Assembly: GCF_000406165.1 (NCBI RefSeq)
Contig: NZ_CM001977.1
Span: 954,789 to 1,018,788, forward strand
Direction of reading: 5' to 3'
From: Dickeya zeae NCPPB 2538
GTDB taxonomy: Bacteria > Pseudomonadota > Gammaproteobacteria > Enterobacterales > Enterobacteriaceae
DNA: 64,000 bases
This document shows positions 53,279 to 62,288 of the stretch, in pieces; the first letter of the stretch is position 1, and the number at the start of each line of letters is the position of its first letter. The position numbers and the translations under genes are program-made. A model generated the notes under the pieces. It did no database searches, was not told the origin of the DNA, and saw only the letters and a program-made list of their open reading frames with translations.

Positions 53279-54060
53279 GCGGAATCGCTTATTTTTGCCA
53301 GAACCGGACCTAATAATCTAATACCGTGTACTTCCGCGTCAGTAAGTTCAGGATGTAAAAAATTTATCAATAGAATATCCCGGTCTTCATCCGCATGGTT
53401 GTAGACGTGATGGAGAAAACTATGATCGAAGAAAATAGACTTTCCCTCTTCCCAACGACGCTCCTCGCCGGCCACAACCAGGCCGCAATCTTCTGGAATA
53501 TTAATGCCAAAGTGGCAAGTTATTTGTGCATTGGTCCAGTCATAATGTTCAGGAAGCCAGGCACCGCCTTTTAGTCGCATAAAAGTGACCTCTCCACGCC
53601 ATGGAAAGAGACTCTCTTCAACCCTATCAATTAATTTTTTTAAATGGGGAAAGTGAATTATTTTTTCACTGAACTCTCCACGACTCCAGAGTGAAATGGA
53701 TGACCAATCTTTCTCTGAGAGATTCTTGAAAAGATTACTGGAGGAATAGACCTTAAGCTGATCTGTTGCAGCGGTGAACTCATCTTTAATTGCCTGAAAA
53801 TTTTCGGCTAATAGCCTGGCGATTGACGCGGTTTTGTCACTGGCGCACTCGTCAATCCATGGTCCATTGCTCAGTCCGGGGAAAAATAGTAAACGCGGTT
53901 TTTGTAAAGGATGCAATGGCTTATGGTGTGATTCACCCAATATGCCGGCCATAAAATCTGATAATCGCTCTGTTGAGTTAAGTCCATAGATATCAGATAC
54001 CTTTGCCAATATCTCGGAAAAGGATTTTCTGAGATATTGGCTTAATTCGCGCTTGTCCAT
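53272..54060 (-). CDS. aspartyl/asparaginyl beta-hydroxylase-like dioxygenase
   Basis: A 262-residue protein whose second half is an AspH-type Fe(II)/2-oxoglutarate dioxygenase. The first iron histidine is in PEHYDWTNAQ (His172), then CHFGINIPEDCGLVV and RRWEEGKSIFFDHSF. The second iron histidine is in SFLHHVYN (His217), and the 2-oxoglutarate arginine is in ADEDRDILLINFLHPEL (Arg227). The two-His site without Asp is a family trait. The N-terminal 110 residues are unrecognised. Last gene of the operon, 13 bases after the GNAT gene. In a RiPP context it would hydroxylate Asp or Asn of the precursor, giving a handle for carbamoylation; free amino acid is the alternative. Confidence 0.85.
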   Translation of the reverse strand: MDKRELSQYLRKSFSEILAKVSDIYGLNSTERLSDFMAGILGESHHKPLHPLQKPRLLFFPGLSNGPWIDECASDKTASIARLLAENFQAIKDEFTAATDQLKVYSSSNLFKNLSEKDWSSISLWSRGEFSEKIIHFPHLKKLIDRVEESLFPWRGEVTFMRLKGGAWLPEHYDWTNAQITCHFGINIPEDCGLVVAGEERRWEEGKSIFFDHSFLHHVYNHADEDRDILLINFLHPELTDAEVHGIRLLGPVLAKISDSAQ

Positions 54061-54073
54061 GTTGTTTATCCCT

Positions 54074-54634
54074 CTATTTTTCAGCGGTTATGTATGAGTT
54101 CAGAACGTGATCTTGCCACTTCCCATTTATTTTTAAGTAGGATTTTGCGAATCCTTCTCTCTCGAACCCCAGGCTTGCCAATATATTCTGGCTGCGTATA
54201 TTCTCGGGGAGATGATTCGCCATAATACGATGCAGACCATAGTTCTCATGGACGTAGGCAATTGCACTTTGTAGCGCTTCACGCATCAACCCTTTTCCTT
54301 GATAGGACTTATCGATGGAGAAACCTAAATATCCCGCCTGAAATACACCATAAACAAAGTTAGTGAAATTAATACTCCCAATGATTTTGTATTCTCCCTT
54401 AACCGTGAACACGAGCAGCAGGCATTTTTTGGCTTTAAAATCAGGTTGAGAGTCAATAATACGTTGCCGAATATTCTCAAGTGAGAAGTAGTCTTCTGTA
54501 CGCAATGGCTCAAACGGTGCGAAATTTTCCCTATTCTCAATTAAGAAGCATTGGAGTTGCTCGGAAAAATCCTCAGTAAGACGGTATACATCGGTTCTGG
54601 CGGTAGAGAATAACTTGGCTTTTTCTGTACTCAT
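54074..54634 (-). CDS. GNAT acetyltransferase, RimJ/RimL type
   Basis: A 186-residue protein of the RimJ/RimL subfamily: LTEDFSEQLQCFLIENRENF at the N-terminus, LGFSIDKSYQGKGLMREAL (acetyl-CoA loop QGKGLM), HRIMANHLPENIRSQNILASLGFEREG and a C-terminal DHVLNSYI. The subfamily acetylates protein or peptide N-termini and also inactivates some peptide toxins. Here it could acetylate the mature N-terminus of the product, or confer self-protection. I chose the ATG at 54634, after GGAAAAAG, over a TTG six codons upstream. It lies between the exporter and the hydroxylase genes. Confidence 0.85.
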   Translation of the reverse strand: MSTEKAKLFSTARTDVYRLTEDFSEQLQCFLIENRENFAPFEPLRTEDYFSLENIRQRIIDSQPDFKAKKCLLLVFTVKGEYKIIGSINFTNFVYGVFQAGYLGFSIDKSYQGKGLMREALQSAIAYVHENYGLHRIMANHLPENIRSQNILASLGFEREGFAKSYLKINGKWQDHVLNSYITAEK

Positions 54635-54655
54635 GGTTCTTTTTCCGATCAATTG

Positions 54656-55993
54656 TTAGTTAGATGGCTGCAACTCAGAAGCATCAGGTTCATCTAATGG
54701 CACTATTTTTAGCGACAGGGCAAAAATCCCACCAATTAAAGCAATCGCAAGGATTTCTATCAAAACATTTTGTGCGGGTTCCGCACCAATGCCGATAAAT
54801 GTTAAATAGACAGAGTAAGCCCCGTATAACACAATGACTGAGCTCATTACCAGGCTAAGCGTAAATGCACGAATCTCTTCAGGAAGACGAGCCAGTAAGT
54901 TACTGATGGCCACATCTTGTCCCATTGTCACACAGGCGCGGAAAAATAAAACATATAAGATGAGTGAAAATATTCCATCCACATGTATATAAAGTAGGTA
55001 ACAACCAGCAGATAATAACGCCAGGCTACCAAAAGATAACATAACCAGAGTCTTATCATTGAACTTCGCTGCGGCACGAGGAACAATGATGCCTTTAACA
55101 TAGTGAGCCGCATCAAAAGAGGCAATAAACAAGAATAATGGAATTAGATAGATAATGCTGATATCCATAATGTTATACTCTCTGAACTCTGCCACCATCA
55201 GATAAGTATGAACATGTACCATTGAGAAATTAAGTAAAACAATTATCAATGATATCTTCATTAACATGATCAACTGTTCTCGACTCATTGCCTTGAGATG
55301 GTAAATAAATGTCTTAAGTGTGTTTTTATTACTTGCCTTTGTATGGTGGTATTGGTTATCTGATTCTTTAGTTTTATTTTTCTGTGGATAACGCCATAAC
55401 CAGAGACCTAAGGCAATAAACATAATTGCCGGAATAAACAGCATCGCTTCTGCATATCCGATAGTACGATACATGATAAGTAAAATGAGGAGGAAGATAA
55501 TTGGAACAATAGATACAATTTCCTTACCATAGCGTTGAGAAAGCAGAAGCGCTTTGGTGCGTAGACTACTTTCCTCTCCGTGTTTAATTATTTGACTATC
55601 TATCATATCTTGCAGCATGGCCTGATAGGCCCCTGAAATCAGACTCATACCAATAGCACTGAGAAATGAGCTGAGGATCAACAGCGATATCTGCAAGCTG
55701 GCATCGTGAGTGCTCGTCAGAGAGAAAAATAGTGTGAGCAGTGCGGAGGCAGTAAAATAGCTACCCAGTGCAACACTTTTAAAATGCCCTAGCTTATCGG
55801 CGAGTAAGCCTGAAGGAATTTCAAGAAGAATGGAGGAGTAGAATGCGATAGAAACGCGTAGTGATACTGCAGAGTTAAACATCCCTCCTAAAGCACCAAC
55901 CAAGAGATGGCTTAACTGATTTGATGTCGATTGCATCGCACGGAAAGTACTATCCAGATAACCGATGCCTTTTAACCAATGACTATTCTTCAT
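54656..55993 (-). CDS. MFS-type exporter
   Basis: A 445-residue membrane protein with about twelve hydrophobic segments, two six-helix halves and a charged central loop rich in Lys, Asn and His (about residues 205-228). The loop between helices 2 and 3 carries the MFS motif A variant SGLLADKLGHFKS near residue 62, so this is the major facilitator superfamily. The start lies two bases after the TfuA stop. It is the only transporter in the operon and most likely exports the finished product, also giving self-resistance. No C39 or ABC transporter is present. Confidence 0.85.
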   Translation of the reverse strand: MKNSHWLKGIGYLDSTFRAMQSTSNQLSHLLVGALGGMFNSAVSLRVSIAFYSSILLEIPSGLLADKLGHFKSVALGSYFTASALLTLFFSLTSTHDASLQISLLILSSFLSAIGMSLISGAYQAMLQDMIDSQIIKHGEESSLRTKALLLSQRYGKEIVSIVPIIFLLILLIMYRTIGYAEAMLFIPAIMFIALGLWLWRYPQKNKTKESDNQYHHTKASNKNTLKTFIYHLKAMSREQLIMLMKISLIIVLLNFSMVHVHTYLMVAEFREYNIMDISIIYLIPLFLFIASFDAAHYVKGIIVPRAAAKFNDKTLVMLSFGSLALLSAGCYLLYIHVDGIFSLILYVLFFRACVTMGQDVAISNLLARLPEEIRAFTLSLVMSSVIVLYGAYSVYLTFIGIGAEPAQNVLIEILAIALIGGIFALSLKIVPLDEPDASELQPSN

Positions 55994-55995
55994 TT

Positions 55996-56664
55996 TTATT
56001 GCTCACGTCTTGCCAGATAAAATTGAGTTAGGTAGTTAATAGCGAGTTGCGCATCATGTTTCTTCGGATGCAGAGCATTGTCATGAAACAATGACCTTAA
56101 TTCACTTTCTATGAGCTGTGGTGAAAAAGAGCGAATGATTTCTATCACCTGGTCGATATAACGCTCATACCAGCTAATAGCACGGATTTTTGCCAAAATG
56201 AGCCTGGCAGTCAGTGATGAGAATTTTTTCTGCATCACAAGATGGCGAGTAATATGGTCTATATGTACCCATGAAAGCGTTATTTCCTCATAACTTCCTG
56301 AGTGATAGCGTACTGCCACATCAGCATCAGAGTGGTAATACCCCATAATATAGCCATGAAAAATTTGCCCTACGCCTACCATCCCTACGTTATAACAATC
56401 AGCTGCGCGCAGTGCCCCCATACTGGAACAACCCAGTAATAAACCACCTGCCTGAATAAATTCCAGGCACTCAACTACCGTTACAGACATTTTAGTGCCG
56501 AATAAACCATCAGCGATTAATACCGGGCGACCACAGCCCGCCAATGCCGCTAATTCCCCACCCTGGATCGGCGGGCGATACTCGATAACATCATCATGTT
56601 TTTTAATTGCAGAAACTGACGGACCCCCAAATACGATCGGTTTCCGTTTCGGTGAAAAAAGCAT
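55996..56664 (-). CDS. TfuA-like protein, sulfide-releasing partner of YcaO
   Basis: A 222-residue TfuA homologue. Family motifs are VFGGPSVS at the start, PPIQGGELAAL near residue 31, LIADGLFG near residue 49, GCSSMGALRAADCYNVGMVGVGQIF (Ser80/Ser81) and DADVAVRYH. The C-terminal LHPKKHDAQLA has Lys201/Lys202. Published work on the methanogen TfuA showed that it hydrolyses thiocarboxylated ThiS through a Ser-Lys pair and assists YcaO in thioamidation; the Ser80-81 and Lys201-202 sites are candidates here. It starts three bases after the YcaO stop. The same operon encodes a ThiS-like protein, so the whole sulfur route is present. Confidence 0.9.
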   Translation of the reverse strand: MLFSPKRKPIVFGGPSVSAIKKHDDVIEYRPPIQGGELAALAGCGRPVLIADGLFGTKMSVTVVECLEFIQAGGLLLGCSSMGALRAADCYNVGMVGVGQIFHGYIMGYYHSDADVAVRYHSGSYEEITLSWVHIDHITRHLVMQKKFSSLTARLILAKIRAISWYERYIDQVIEIIRSFSPQLIESELRSLFHDNALHPKKHDAQLAINYLTQFYLARREQ

Positions 56665-56667
56665 AAA

Positions 56668-57822
56668 TTACCCCACTCGGCCTGGATTCACGTGCCAGTC
56701 ATAGAGGCCAGGAATAATGGCTTTAACTGTATGAAAAGGCAGGTCGTTTAGCGATAAATCCACAATGTAAACATCGTCTAACCCTTGCTTTTTGAGTGCG
56801 TCAGTAAGAAATTGCGTCGCTACTGTCAGGTTGGCAGGAGGCTGTTCTGATGGTGGCATCGTGACACCAGCATAGTGTTTGTGGAATAACGTCCTCAATT
56901 TGCTAAATTTAGAGGTATCAAACAAAGACTGAGAACGGTACTTTTTTTCCTGCCGATTTAGGTCTTCTCGGGATGCCTGTAGAGCTACGACCAACCCCTG
57001 AACCGCTTCCATCATCGCGGCATCCAGCGCTTCAGATTCTGTAAAACCTGAGGCAGAACCCGCAATCATAAATTTCGGCCCCATACTGACGGGGTCATAC
57101 AGTGCGACATAGTAAGTTGGCAAGGGGCCGTGTATACGCAACGCGAAGCTTTCGTACCCTTTATTGTTAAGGTTTTCCCACAGTGTCATGGTGGATTGTC
57201 TGGAAATAGTCGAGAGGTCAACAAAGTCGGCACATATCTGGGACAAGCAGTTTTTATAGAACAAGGATGTCGTATTACGCTCGATTGATTCCATGATCGC
57301 AAAACAGATGGCCTCTTCCTGACTTCCTCCGCAGGCCAGTCCGGATGTATGAGCCTGTATAGTAGAGTGATGTCTGTCAGGACCATGATAGGGAAATTGA
57401 ACCTCAATAGCCGGGATAAGCCGTTCACGGCCCGTATGATACTCATACCCTTTTATCCATTGCTCAATGGCGCACTCTGGCGTAAAACCTAATTGCTGTA
57501 GTGTGTTTTTATCATCCTCGGTTGCCTGATGGTTAAAAATAGCCTGCTCACACCAGCAAGCACAGTACCTTTCATACGCCTCCATCAATGCGCTGCAGGT
57601 TGCTGCAGTTAAGCTACGACCTTTACCTTGTGTGGATGATATCTGACCTCTTTTTATCTCCGTTCTCACCGCATTAACGATGGATATTCCAGGAAGATTA
57701 ATGAACTCGCCAACTGACGTGAGTCTTGAAATACCTAAACGTTTACGCAATGGTAGCGCAAGCGCTAATACTTCTTTTTCTGTATAACGTCTTAAACTGG
57801 GATGGGATGCTGTCTTCAACAA
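56668..57822 (-). CDS. YcaO-domain peptide-modifying enzyme (predicted thioamide synthetase)
   Basis: A 384-residue YcaO protein. The ATP/Mg motifs are complete: SSTQGKGRSLTAATCSALMEAYERY (about residues 62-86), SGLACGGSQEEAICFAIMESIER near residue 160, and EALDAAMMEAVQG near residue 265. There is no fused E1-like or TOMM-docking domain, and no Pro-rich C-terminus of azoline cyclodehydratases (it ends HVNPGRVG). With TfuA beside it, ATP-driven backbone thioamidation is more likely than azoline formation. It starts with TTG at 57822, four bases after GGGAGGA, and overlaps the carbamoyltransferase stop by seven bases. Confidence 0.92.
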   Translation of the reverse strand: MLKTASHPSLRRYTEKEVLALALPLRKRLGISRLTSVGEFINLPGISIVNAVRTEIKRGQISSTQGKGRSLTAATCSALMEAYERYCACWCEQAIFNHQATEDDKNTLQQLGFTPECAIEQWIKGYEYHTGRERLIPAIEVQFPYHGPDRHHSTIQAHTSGLACGGSQEEAICFAIMESIERNTTSLFYKNCLSQICADFVDLSTISRQSTMTLWENLNNKGYESFALRIHGPLPTYYVALYDPVSMGPKFMIAGSASGFTESEALDAAMMEAVQGLVVALQASREDLNRQEKKYRSQSLFDTSKFSKLRTLFHKHYAGVTMPPSEQPPANLTVATQFLTDALKKQGLDDVYIVDLSLNDLPFHTVKAIIPGLYDWHVNPGRVG

Positions 57823-60800
57823 TCATTCCTCCCAGTTAAAAAATCATGGGCAAGGTTCAGACACTTCAATTGAATATATTTGTTTATCTGTTTTCTGACT
57901 GTTAAAGGAAGGTCGGCGTAGATTTTCTGTGCATCGACTAAACTATGGGTTCTGACCAACTCTGTTAGTGAATGATAAAGTTGTGCGCTAATTAACTGTG
58001 ACTTTCCCTGATAGTCATGAGTAAGCCAGTACTTTATTTCGTTTTTTTCTAGTGCACTGTGTAGCTTGCAACCAGGGCTAAGACGTAACAACCCTTGCAG
58101 GTTTGTTTCATCTAATTCCCACTGGCGAAGTTCAACGATATGGTCACCAAAGACGACGGCATCAATATGTGTTGAAAGCAACATCTCTATTGCTTGTTGT
58201 GGCTCTTCAACGATTGGCTGCCCGCGCACATTGAATGAAGTATTGAGTAGAACGGGAAAACCAGAGAGTTTGCCAAAAGCATTCAACAATGTATGGATTT
58301 CGCTATTGTCATGCTCTGAGACTGTTTGTACCCGCGCGGTACCATCAACATGGGTGACTGCCGCGAGCTTGTCGCGATATGCTTGCTTCACTGGCAGTAC
58401 TTCGAGCATATATTTATGTTCACCATCCCCTTCAAAATAATGGTTAAGGTGTTCAGCGGCGACCATTGGAGCAAATGGGCGGAAATCTTCACGGAATTTC
58501 ACCCATTTGTTAATAAACTTCCAGGTATCGATAGAGCATGGGCTTGCCAGCAATGAACGAGCGCCAAGGGCGCGTGGACCAAATTCAGAACCTTTACTGC
58601 AGGAAAAATACCCAATGATTTGTCCGGCGTTTAATCGTTCCGCTAATGCGGTAGTGTCAATCGGCGTAACGGTTATTCTGTCGGCAACGCGGTTGGTGGC
58701 AAAAGCGATGTCCCGGTAATGGTACACTTTACCCAGATAGTCGTGGCTAAACGCATCGTTCAGGATTCTTCCATGCCTTTTATAATAAGCTGCGCTGGCT
58801 GCTCCGATTGAAATACCGGCATCGTGCTGTGCTGGGAATAGATAGAAATTTTTTAATTTAAGGTGATGACGGACTTTGAAATTAACAACGGAATTTAAGG
58901 CTATTCCGCCAGTCATGACCAACGGCGTGCTATTTGTAATCTGGTAACGCTCGAGGCGAGAAAATATGCCTTTTTCCAACACTGCCTGTACCGATGCGGC
59001 CAGATTGGCATAATCCATAGGATTGGATTTCTTTTCAGTGAATTTTTGCTTCCACGAATAGCCATATGAGATACCTGAAGGTGTTTCAATAGCGATTTCA
59101 TCTGCATACTCGGGGATGCCATACGGCGCTAATCCCATCAACTTACCGGAGGCCTGCCAGGAGTTAAAGACGAACTGACTTACCGACGCATAGGCTTCGC
59201 CAAGGGAAAAACTGCCGTTTCTTATATTAAACGATGGGCTGTATTCCCTATTGACCAATCGATAACCCTGCTGATCAAAAGCATAGTGCGATACGACATG
59301 TAATTGTGGCTTAATACCGTTTAGACCAGCATTGAGGTACGCAGCAAACTCTTGACCGCTGCACAGAAGATCGTCGCAGCCCACGACGGTGCCACCTGAA
59401 CCATCAACGACCAAGGCATTACCTTGGTCGAATCCTGAACCAGACCAGGCTGCAAAGGCATGGCATAGATGATGACTGGCAAATACCGCGTTGGCAGAGA
59501 ATGGATCAAACAGCGTGAAATCAGCTGCATGGACTGGCTGATTAAGGCCGATATATTCAGGCGTCGCAGACTGGATATTATAGGCAAAGCAATTCACGTC
59601 ATGATAAGTCAAACCAGCCGCTGAAAGGCAATAATCGACAGCAAGGGTACTATCGAGGATGCTTCTGCCATCATGTTTAATCCGTGTCAGGCGCTCTAGC
59701 TGAATACCATAACGAATTTTACCGTTGACCATCAGGCATGCTGATGCGTCATGGCTGGCGGAAATACCGACAATCACATCATCATCAGGTCTAATAAGGG
59801 GGACTGAGGATGTAATGTCTGTGGTGATGCTTGCTTGAGAAGCAACGGTGATCCGATCGAACAATCCGTCAGCCTGAAGATAGAGTGTCTGTTCGTTGGT
59901 ACGACTTAGTTTATCGGGCGAAATGAGCAGTGTTCCGTTTTCTCCGACAATCTTCTGGCCATCGATGATTGCCGTCAGTTGGGTGGTGCGTGCGATGCTT
60001 CCCTGAAAACTGGCGACCAGACCGATTTTTGCTCCAGTGTTTTCCTGGGGCAATGTGAGCCTGAGTTCTATGTGCGTCGATCTCTCTACATTCAGATGCC
60101 AACAATGCGGCATCAGGTAAGAAAGTGGCTCATTCGCAAATAAGTACAACCCGTGATAGTTCTCACTGAGCGATATCATACCGGCGTGCAGCGCAAGGTG
60201 ATCGTGCGTACTTCCCGATTTTATAAGACTGTCGCGTAGATTGGCTGCCAGCCCCGCGAGGTAAACAACAGCAGCAGACGTTCCTTTTACCGAATCGGTC
60301 TCGCCCGTGTGATTATGGGTTGGGTAGTCAAATTCTCTGACAATAAACTCTATATTGCCATTACCGATGGGGGTTTTTCCTGGGATCGTATTGTTTGTTA
60401 ACAATAGGGCGACACCGATCACAGCTGGTGAAGAGCCAGGAAAACGCTGACGACCAAAATCATGGCCTACTGATGCCAGGATATAAGGCTTTTCAGCGCT
60501 GTCGGAAAACGTGGACAACGTCGCATGCAGTGCATGAGAAAATTCAGTTTCAGCAGAAGAATACGCGTGAGCTTCAATATGGCAGTGTCCAAATTGCTTA
60601 GCGGCACGATGTCTTACGCTGTCATAACCTTGGGAGAAAGCATCAAGGTAGCTGGCAGAAATAATGCGGGAGAAATCCTCCCCAGAGTAAGAAAAAAGAT
60701 AACTCGTTAATAAACTGGCGATTTTGACGGTGTGAGGGTTTAATATCTCTTTATTCGATACTTCAGCCAATCGTGCGATTTCATTTTTTATTGCACTATC

Positions 60801-60833
60801 AAATAGAAGGATATTCGTATTGTTAATGTCCAT
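57816..60833 (-). CDS. fusion: subtilase-like domain plus NodU/CmcH-type carbamoyltransferase
   Basis: A 1005-residue two-part protein, numbered from the ATG at 60833 (GAGG seven bases before; a TTG five codons upstream is possible). Residues about 355-930 are a carbamoyltransferase: GISASHDASACLMVNGK, ERLTRIKHD, SHHLCHAFAAWSGSG, ALVVDGSGGT, then the YrdC-like/C-terminal domain SKGSEFGPRALGARSLLASP and FPVLLNTSFNVRGQPIVEEP. Residues 1-205 look like a short S8 subtilase: Asp12 in ILLFDSAI, His34 in NPHTVKIASLL, RFPGSSPAVIGVA, and the serine motif KGTSAAVVYLAGLA (Ser186). The usual oxyanion Asn is His124 (ASVGHDFG). Residues 210-350 may be a beta-sandwich. The carbamoyl half would O- or N-carbamoylate the product from carbamoyl phosphate and ATP; the subtilase half is a candidate leader protease. 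Such a fusion is unknown to me. Confidence 0.82.
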   Translation of the reverse strand: MDINNTNILLFDSAIKNEIARLAEVSNKEILNPHTVKIASLLTSYLFSYSGEDFSRIISASYLDAFSQGYDSVRHRAAKQFGHCHIEAHAYSSAETEFSHALHATLSTFSDSAEKPYILASVGHDFGRQRFPGSSPAVIGVALLLTNNTIPGKTPIGNGNIEFIVREFDYPTHNHTGETDSVKGTSAAVVYLAGLAANLRDSLIKSGSTHDHLALHAGMISLSENYHGLYLFANEPLSYLMPHCWHLNVERSTHIELRLTLPQENTGAKIGLVASFQGSIARTTQLTAIIDGQKIVGENGTLLISPDKLSRTNEQTLYLQADGLFDRITVASQASITTDITSSVPLIRPDDDVIVGISASHDASACLMVNGKIRYGIQLERLTRIKHDGRSILDSTLAVDYCLSAAGLTYHDVNCFAYNIQSATPEYIGLNQPVHAADFTLFDPFSANAVFASHHLCHAFAAWSGSGFDQGNALVVDGSGGTVVGCDDLLCSGQEFAAYLNAGLNGIKPQLHVVSHYAFDQQGYRLVNREYSPSFNIRNGSFSLGEAYASVSQFVFNSWQASGKLMGLAPYGIPEYADEIAIETPSGISYGYSWKQKFTEKKSNPMDYANLAASVQAVLEKGIFSRLERYQITNSTPLVMTGGIALNSVVNFKVRHHLKLKNFYLFPAQHDAGISIGAASAAYYKRHGRILNDAFSHDYLGKVYHYRDIAFATNRVADRITVTPIDTTALAERLNAGQIIGYFSCSKGSEFGPRALGARSLLASPCSIDTWKFINKWVKFREDFRPFAPMVAAEHLNHYFEGDGEHKYMLEVLPVKQAYRDKLAAVTHVDGTARVQTVSEHDNSEIHTLLNAFGKLSGFPVLLNTSFNVRGQPIVEEPQQAIEMLLSTHIDAVVFGDHIVELRQWELDETNLQGLLRLSPGCKLHSALEKNEIKYWLTHDYQGKSQLISAQLYHSLTELVRTHSLVDAQKIYADLPLTVRKQINKYIQLKCLNLAHDFLTGRNDC

Positions 60834-60871
60834 ATATTGCCTCATCAACCGGTGTTGTTATATTTTTAAAG

Positions 60872-61705
60872 TCAAAATGAAGGGGTGAAGTTCATTCTTT
60901 GACAGGAATTTTCTATATTTGCTAAATCTGCCACGATGACTTCAGATGAGATGCCTACGCCTAATTCATAGGTGACAGCCTTAAGGTTGGTACACTTTTC
61001 TAGTGCCTGTTCTAGCAGCGGGAAAACGCCATCAACAATTTTTTCTGAGTGAGTGTCACGGTATCGCCAGTGATGTGTCGGGTGAACGCTGCCACCGGCA
61101 ATATGAATTTCATTGACAGCGTGAAGTGGCAAACTATTCAGGACATCTTCCGGCTTAAGACCACAATAGATGGCATAAGAAAATACATGGCTGATATCGA
61201 GAACGACACCACACCGGGTAGCATCAACCAGTCGATGAAAGAACTCACCTAATGTCATATCACCAGCAGCAATACTGAAGGAGGGTATTTCAGCACTAAA
61301 TGGAATGCTGGAGACTTGTTGGATGCGATTGACCCCGTCGATTGCCATGGTAAGGACTGGCTCACAAAGTACCGGCGCTGCAAAATAGGGGAGGTTATAA
61401 GGACCGATGTTCCAGATGCCAATATCCTCCAGACACCACGCAGCATTCAGCGCATTACTGATGCCATTCTGATGTTCCAATACATCAGGCCGTAGTCCAT
61501 CAATGCCAGCAGGCTCCATACCTGAAAAATGGTGAATGATGGGATAGTCGATGAAGCTCTGGCGAAATGCTTTGGCTACCGCAATGTCTGGAATGGCGAC
61601 AACGGATAGATGACTAATACCCTTTTTAGATAATAGCAATAACTCACTTAATTTATGACCATAGCTGTGGGTATAATCAATGCCTAATCCTACAAGTGAG
61701 CTCAT
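60872..61705 (-). CDS. MNIO (DUF692) multinuclear non-heme iron oxidase
   Basis: A 277-residue TIM-barrel protein of the DUF692/MNIO family, which includes MbnB, TglH and BufB. Metal-ligand motifs are present in order: DYPIIHHFSGMEP (His58/59), AEIPSFS (Glu139), VVLDISHVF (Asp170, His173), NEIHIAGG (Glu199, His201), YRDTHSEKI (Asp217, His219) and VTYELGVG (Glu247). MNIOs oxidise Cys, Asp or Asn residues of peptides through di- or tri-iron centres. Its ATG overlaps the stop of the upstream 194-residue protein (ATGA), pointing to a partner role for that protein. The precursor's single Cys31 or its Asp and Asn residues are candidate sites. Confidence 0.92.
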   Translation of the reverse strand: MSSLVGLGIDYTHSYGHKLSELLLLSKKGISHLSVVAIPDIAVAKAFRQSFIDYPIIHHFSGMEPAGIDGLRPDVLEHQNGISNALNAAWCLEDIGIWNIGPYNLPYFAAPVLCEPVLTMAIDGVNRIQQVSSIPFSAEIPSFSIAAGDMTLGEFFHRLVDATRCGVVLDISHVFSYAIYCGLKPEDVLNSLPLHAVNEIHIAGGSVHPTHHWRYRDTHSEKIVDGVFPLLEQALEKCTNLKAVTYELGVGISSEVIVADLANIENSCQRMNFTPSF

Positions 61706-62286
61706 GCTGTCTCCTTAAGTGAAATTGCTACCTTCCCATTTTCATTGTGCAATCGTAAACACGCTGCTTTATTTTCAAATTTGATGTCGGAAAGATGAGC
61801 TGCTTTGCTCAATGATGATAATGAAAAATATTTATCGAGAGTAATTTCTTCAGTTATGGATTTACCGTTAATATGATTTATATCCGATTGCCATGGTGAG
61901 TTTTTTGAGTTTGTTGATATGCCAGAGTAAATGCCATCAATCAGGAATATCGTTTTCTCTTCTTCAGTCAAATCGGATTTTTCGACAACAAATGAGCAAA
62001 AACTTTCGATGAGGGTTCGGCTATTCCAGTTCCAGAAGCTGTCAGATTCACAATAAGCTCTTACCAAAGAAAGAAACTGTTCTTTGCTAAAAAAACGTGG
62101 GGAAAAGTGCATATCTGAATAAAGCACTGTTCGTAAATTTCGCTGCCTTGCCGCGCGTTCAACGAGCAGTCTTTCGCCGTCCATGGTTTTAGCAAGATAT
62201 TGATATTCTTTATCTGCATCCTTTATCCGATAGCGGTCACTATATAGCATTGATACATAGGCTTTCTGTAATTTTTTTGCGTCCAA
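61702..62286 (-). CDS. unknown 194-residue protein, predicted MNIO partner
   Basis: I do not recognise this family. The protein is mostly helical by appearance, with an N-terminal LQKAYVSMLYSDRYR helix, a Trp-rich SFWNWNSRTLIESF region near residue 85, a predicted loop with SGISTNSKNSPWQSD, and a C-terminal stretch that could be a small winged-helix (KAACLRLHNENGKVAISL). MNIOs normally need a partner carrying a peptide-recognition (RRE-like) domain, encoded next door and coupled, as here (ATGA overlap). The start is TTG at 62286, after a run of six G; the next ATG, 12 codons in, is the alternative. Confidence 0.7.
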   Translation of the reverse strand: MDAKKLQKAYVSMLYSDRYRIKDADKEYQYLAKTMDGERLLVERAARQRNLRTVLYSDMHFSPRFFSKEQFLSLVRAYCESDSFWNWNSRTLIESFCSFVVEKSDLTEEEKTIFLIDGIYSGISTNSKNSPWQSDINHINGKSITEEITLDKYFSLSSLSKAAHLSDIKFENKAACLRLHNENGKVAISLKETA

Positions 62287-62288
62287 GA

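Noticed and set aside
53749..53871. A second precursor-like small ORF inside the cluster
   Set aside because: I looked between and within the operon genes for another leader/core peptide; gaps are at most about 40 bases except before the ThiF-like gene, so only the gene at 63749-63871 qualifies.
56668..57822. YcaO as an azoline-forming cyclodehydratase (microcin B17 type)
   Set aside because: There is no fused or adjacent peptide-clamp E1-like cyclodehydratase partner and no FMN dehydrogenase, and the C-terminus lacks the Pro-rich end; the TfuA neighbour favours thioamidation.
60872..61705. A 3-thiaglutamate-type pathway (TglABHI)
   Set aside because: No LanB-like peptide aminoacyl-tRNA ligase is present, and the precursor ends in Glu rather than a Cys-accepting scaffold end, so only the MNIO is shared.
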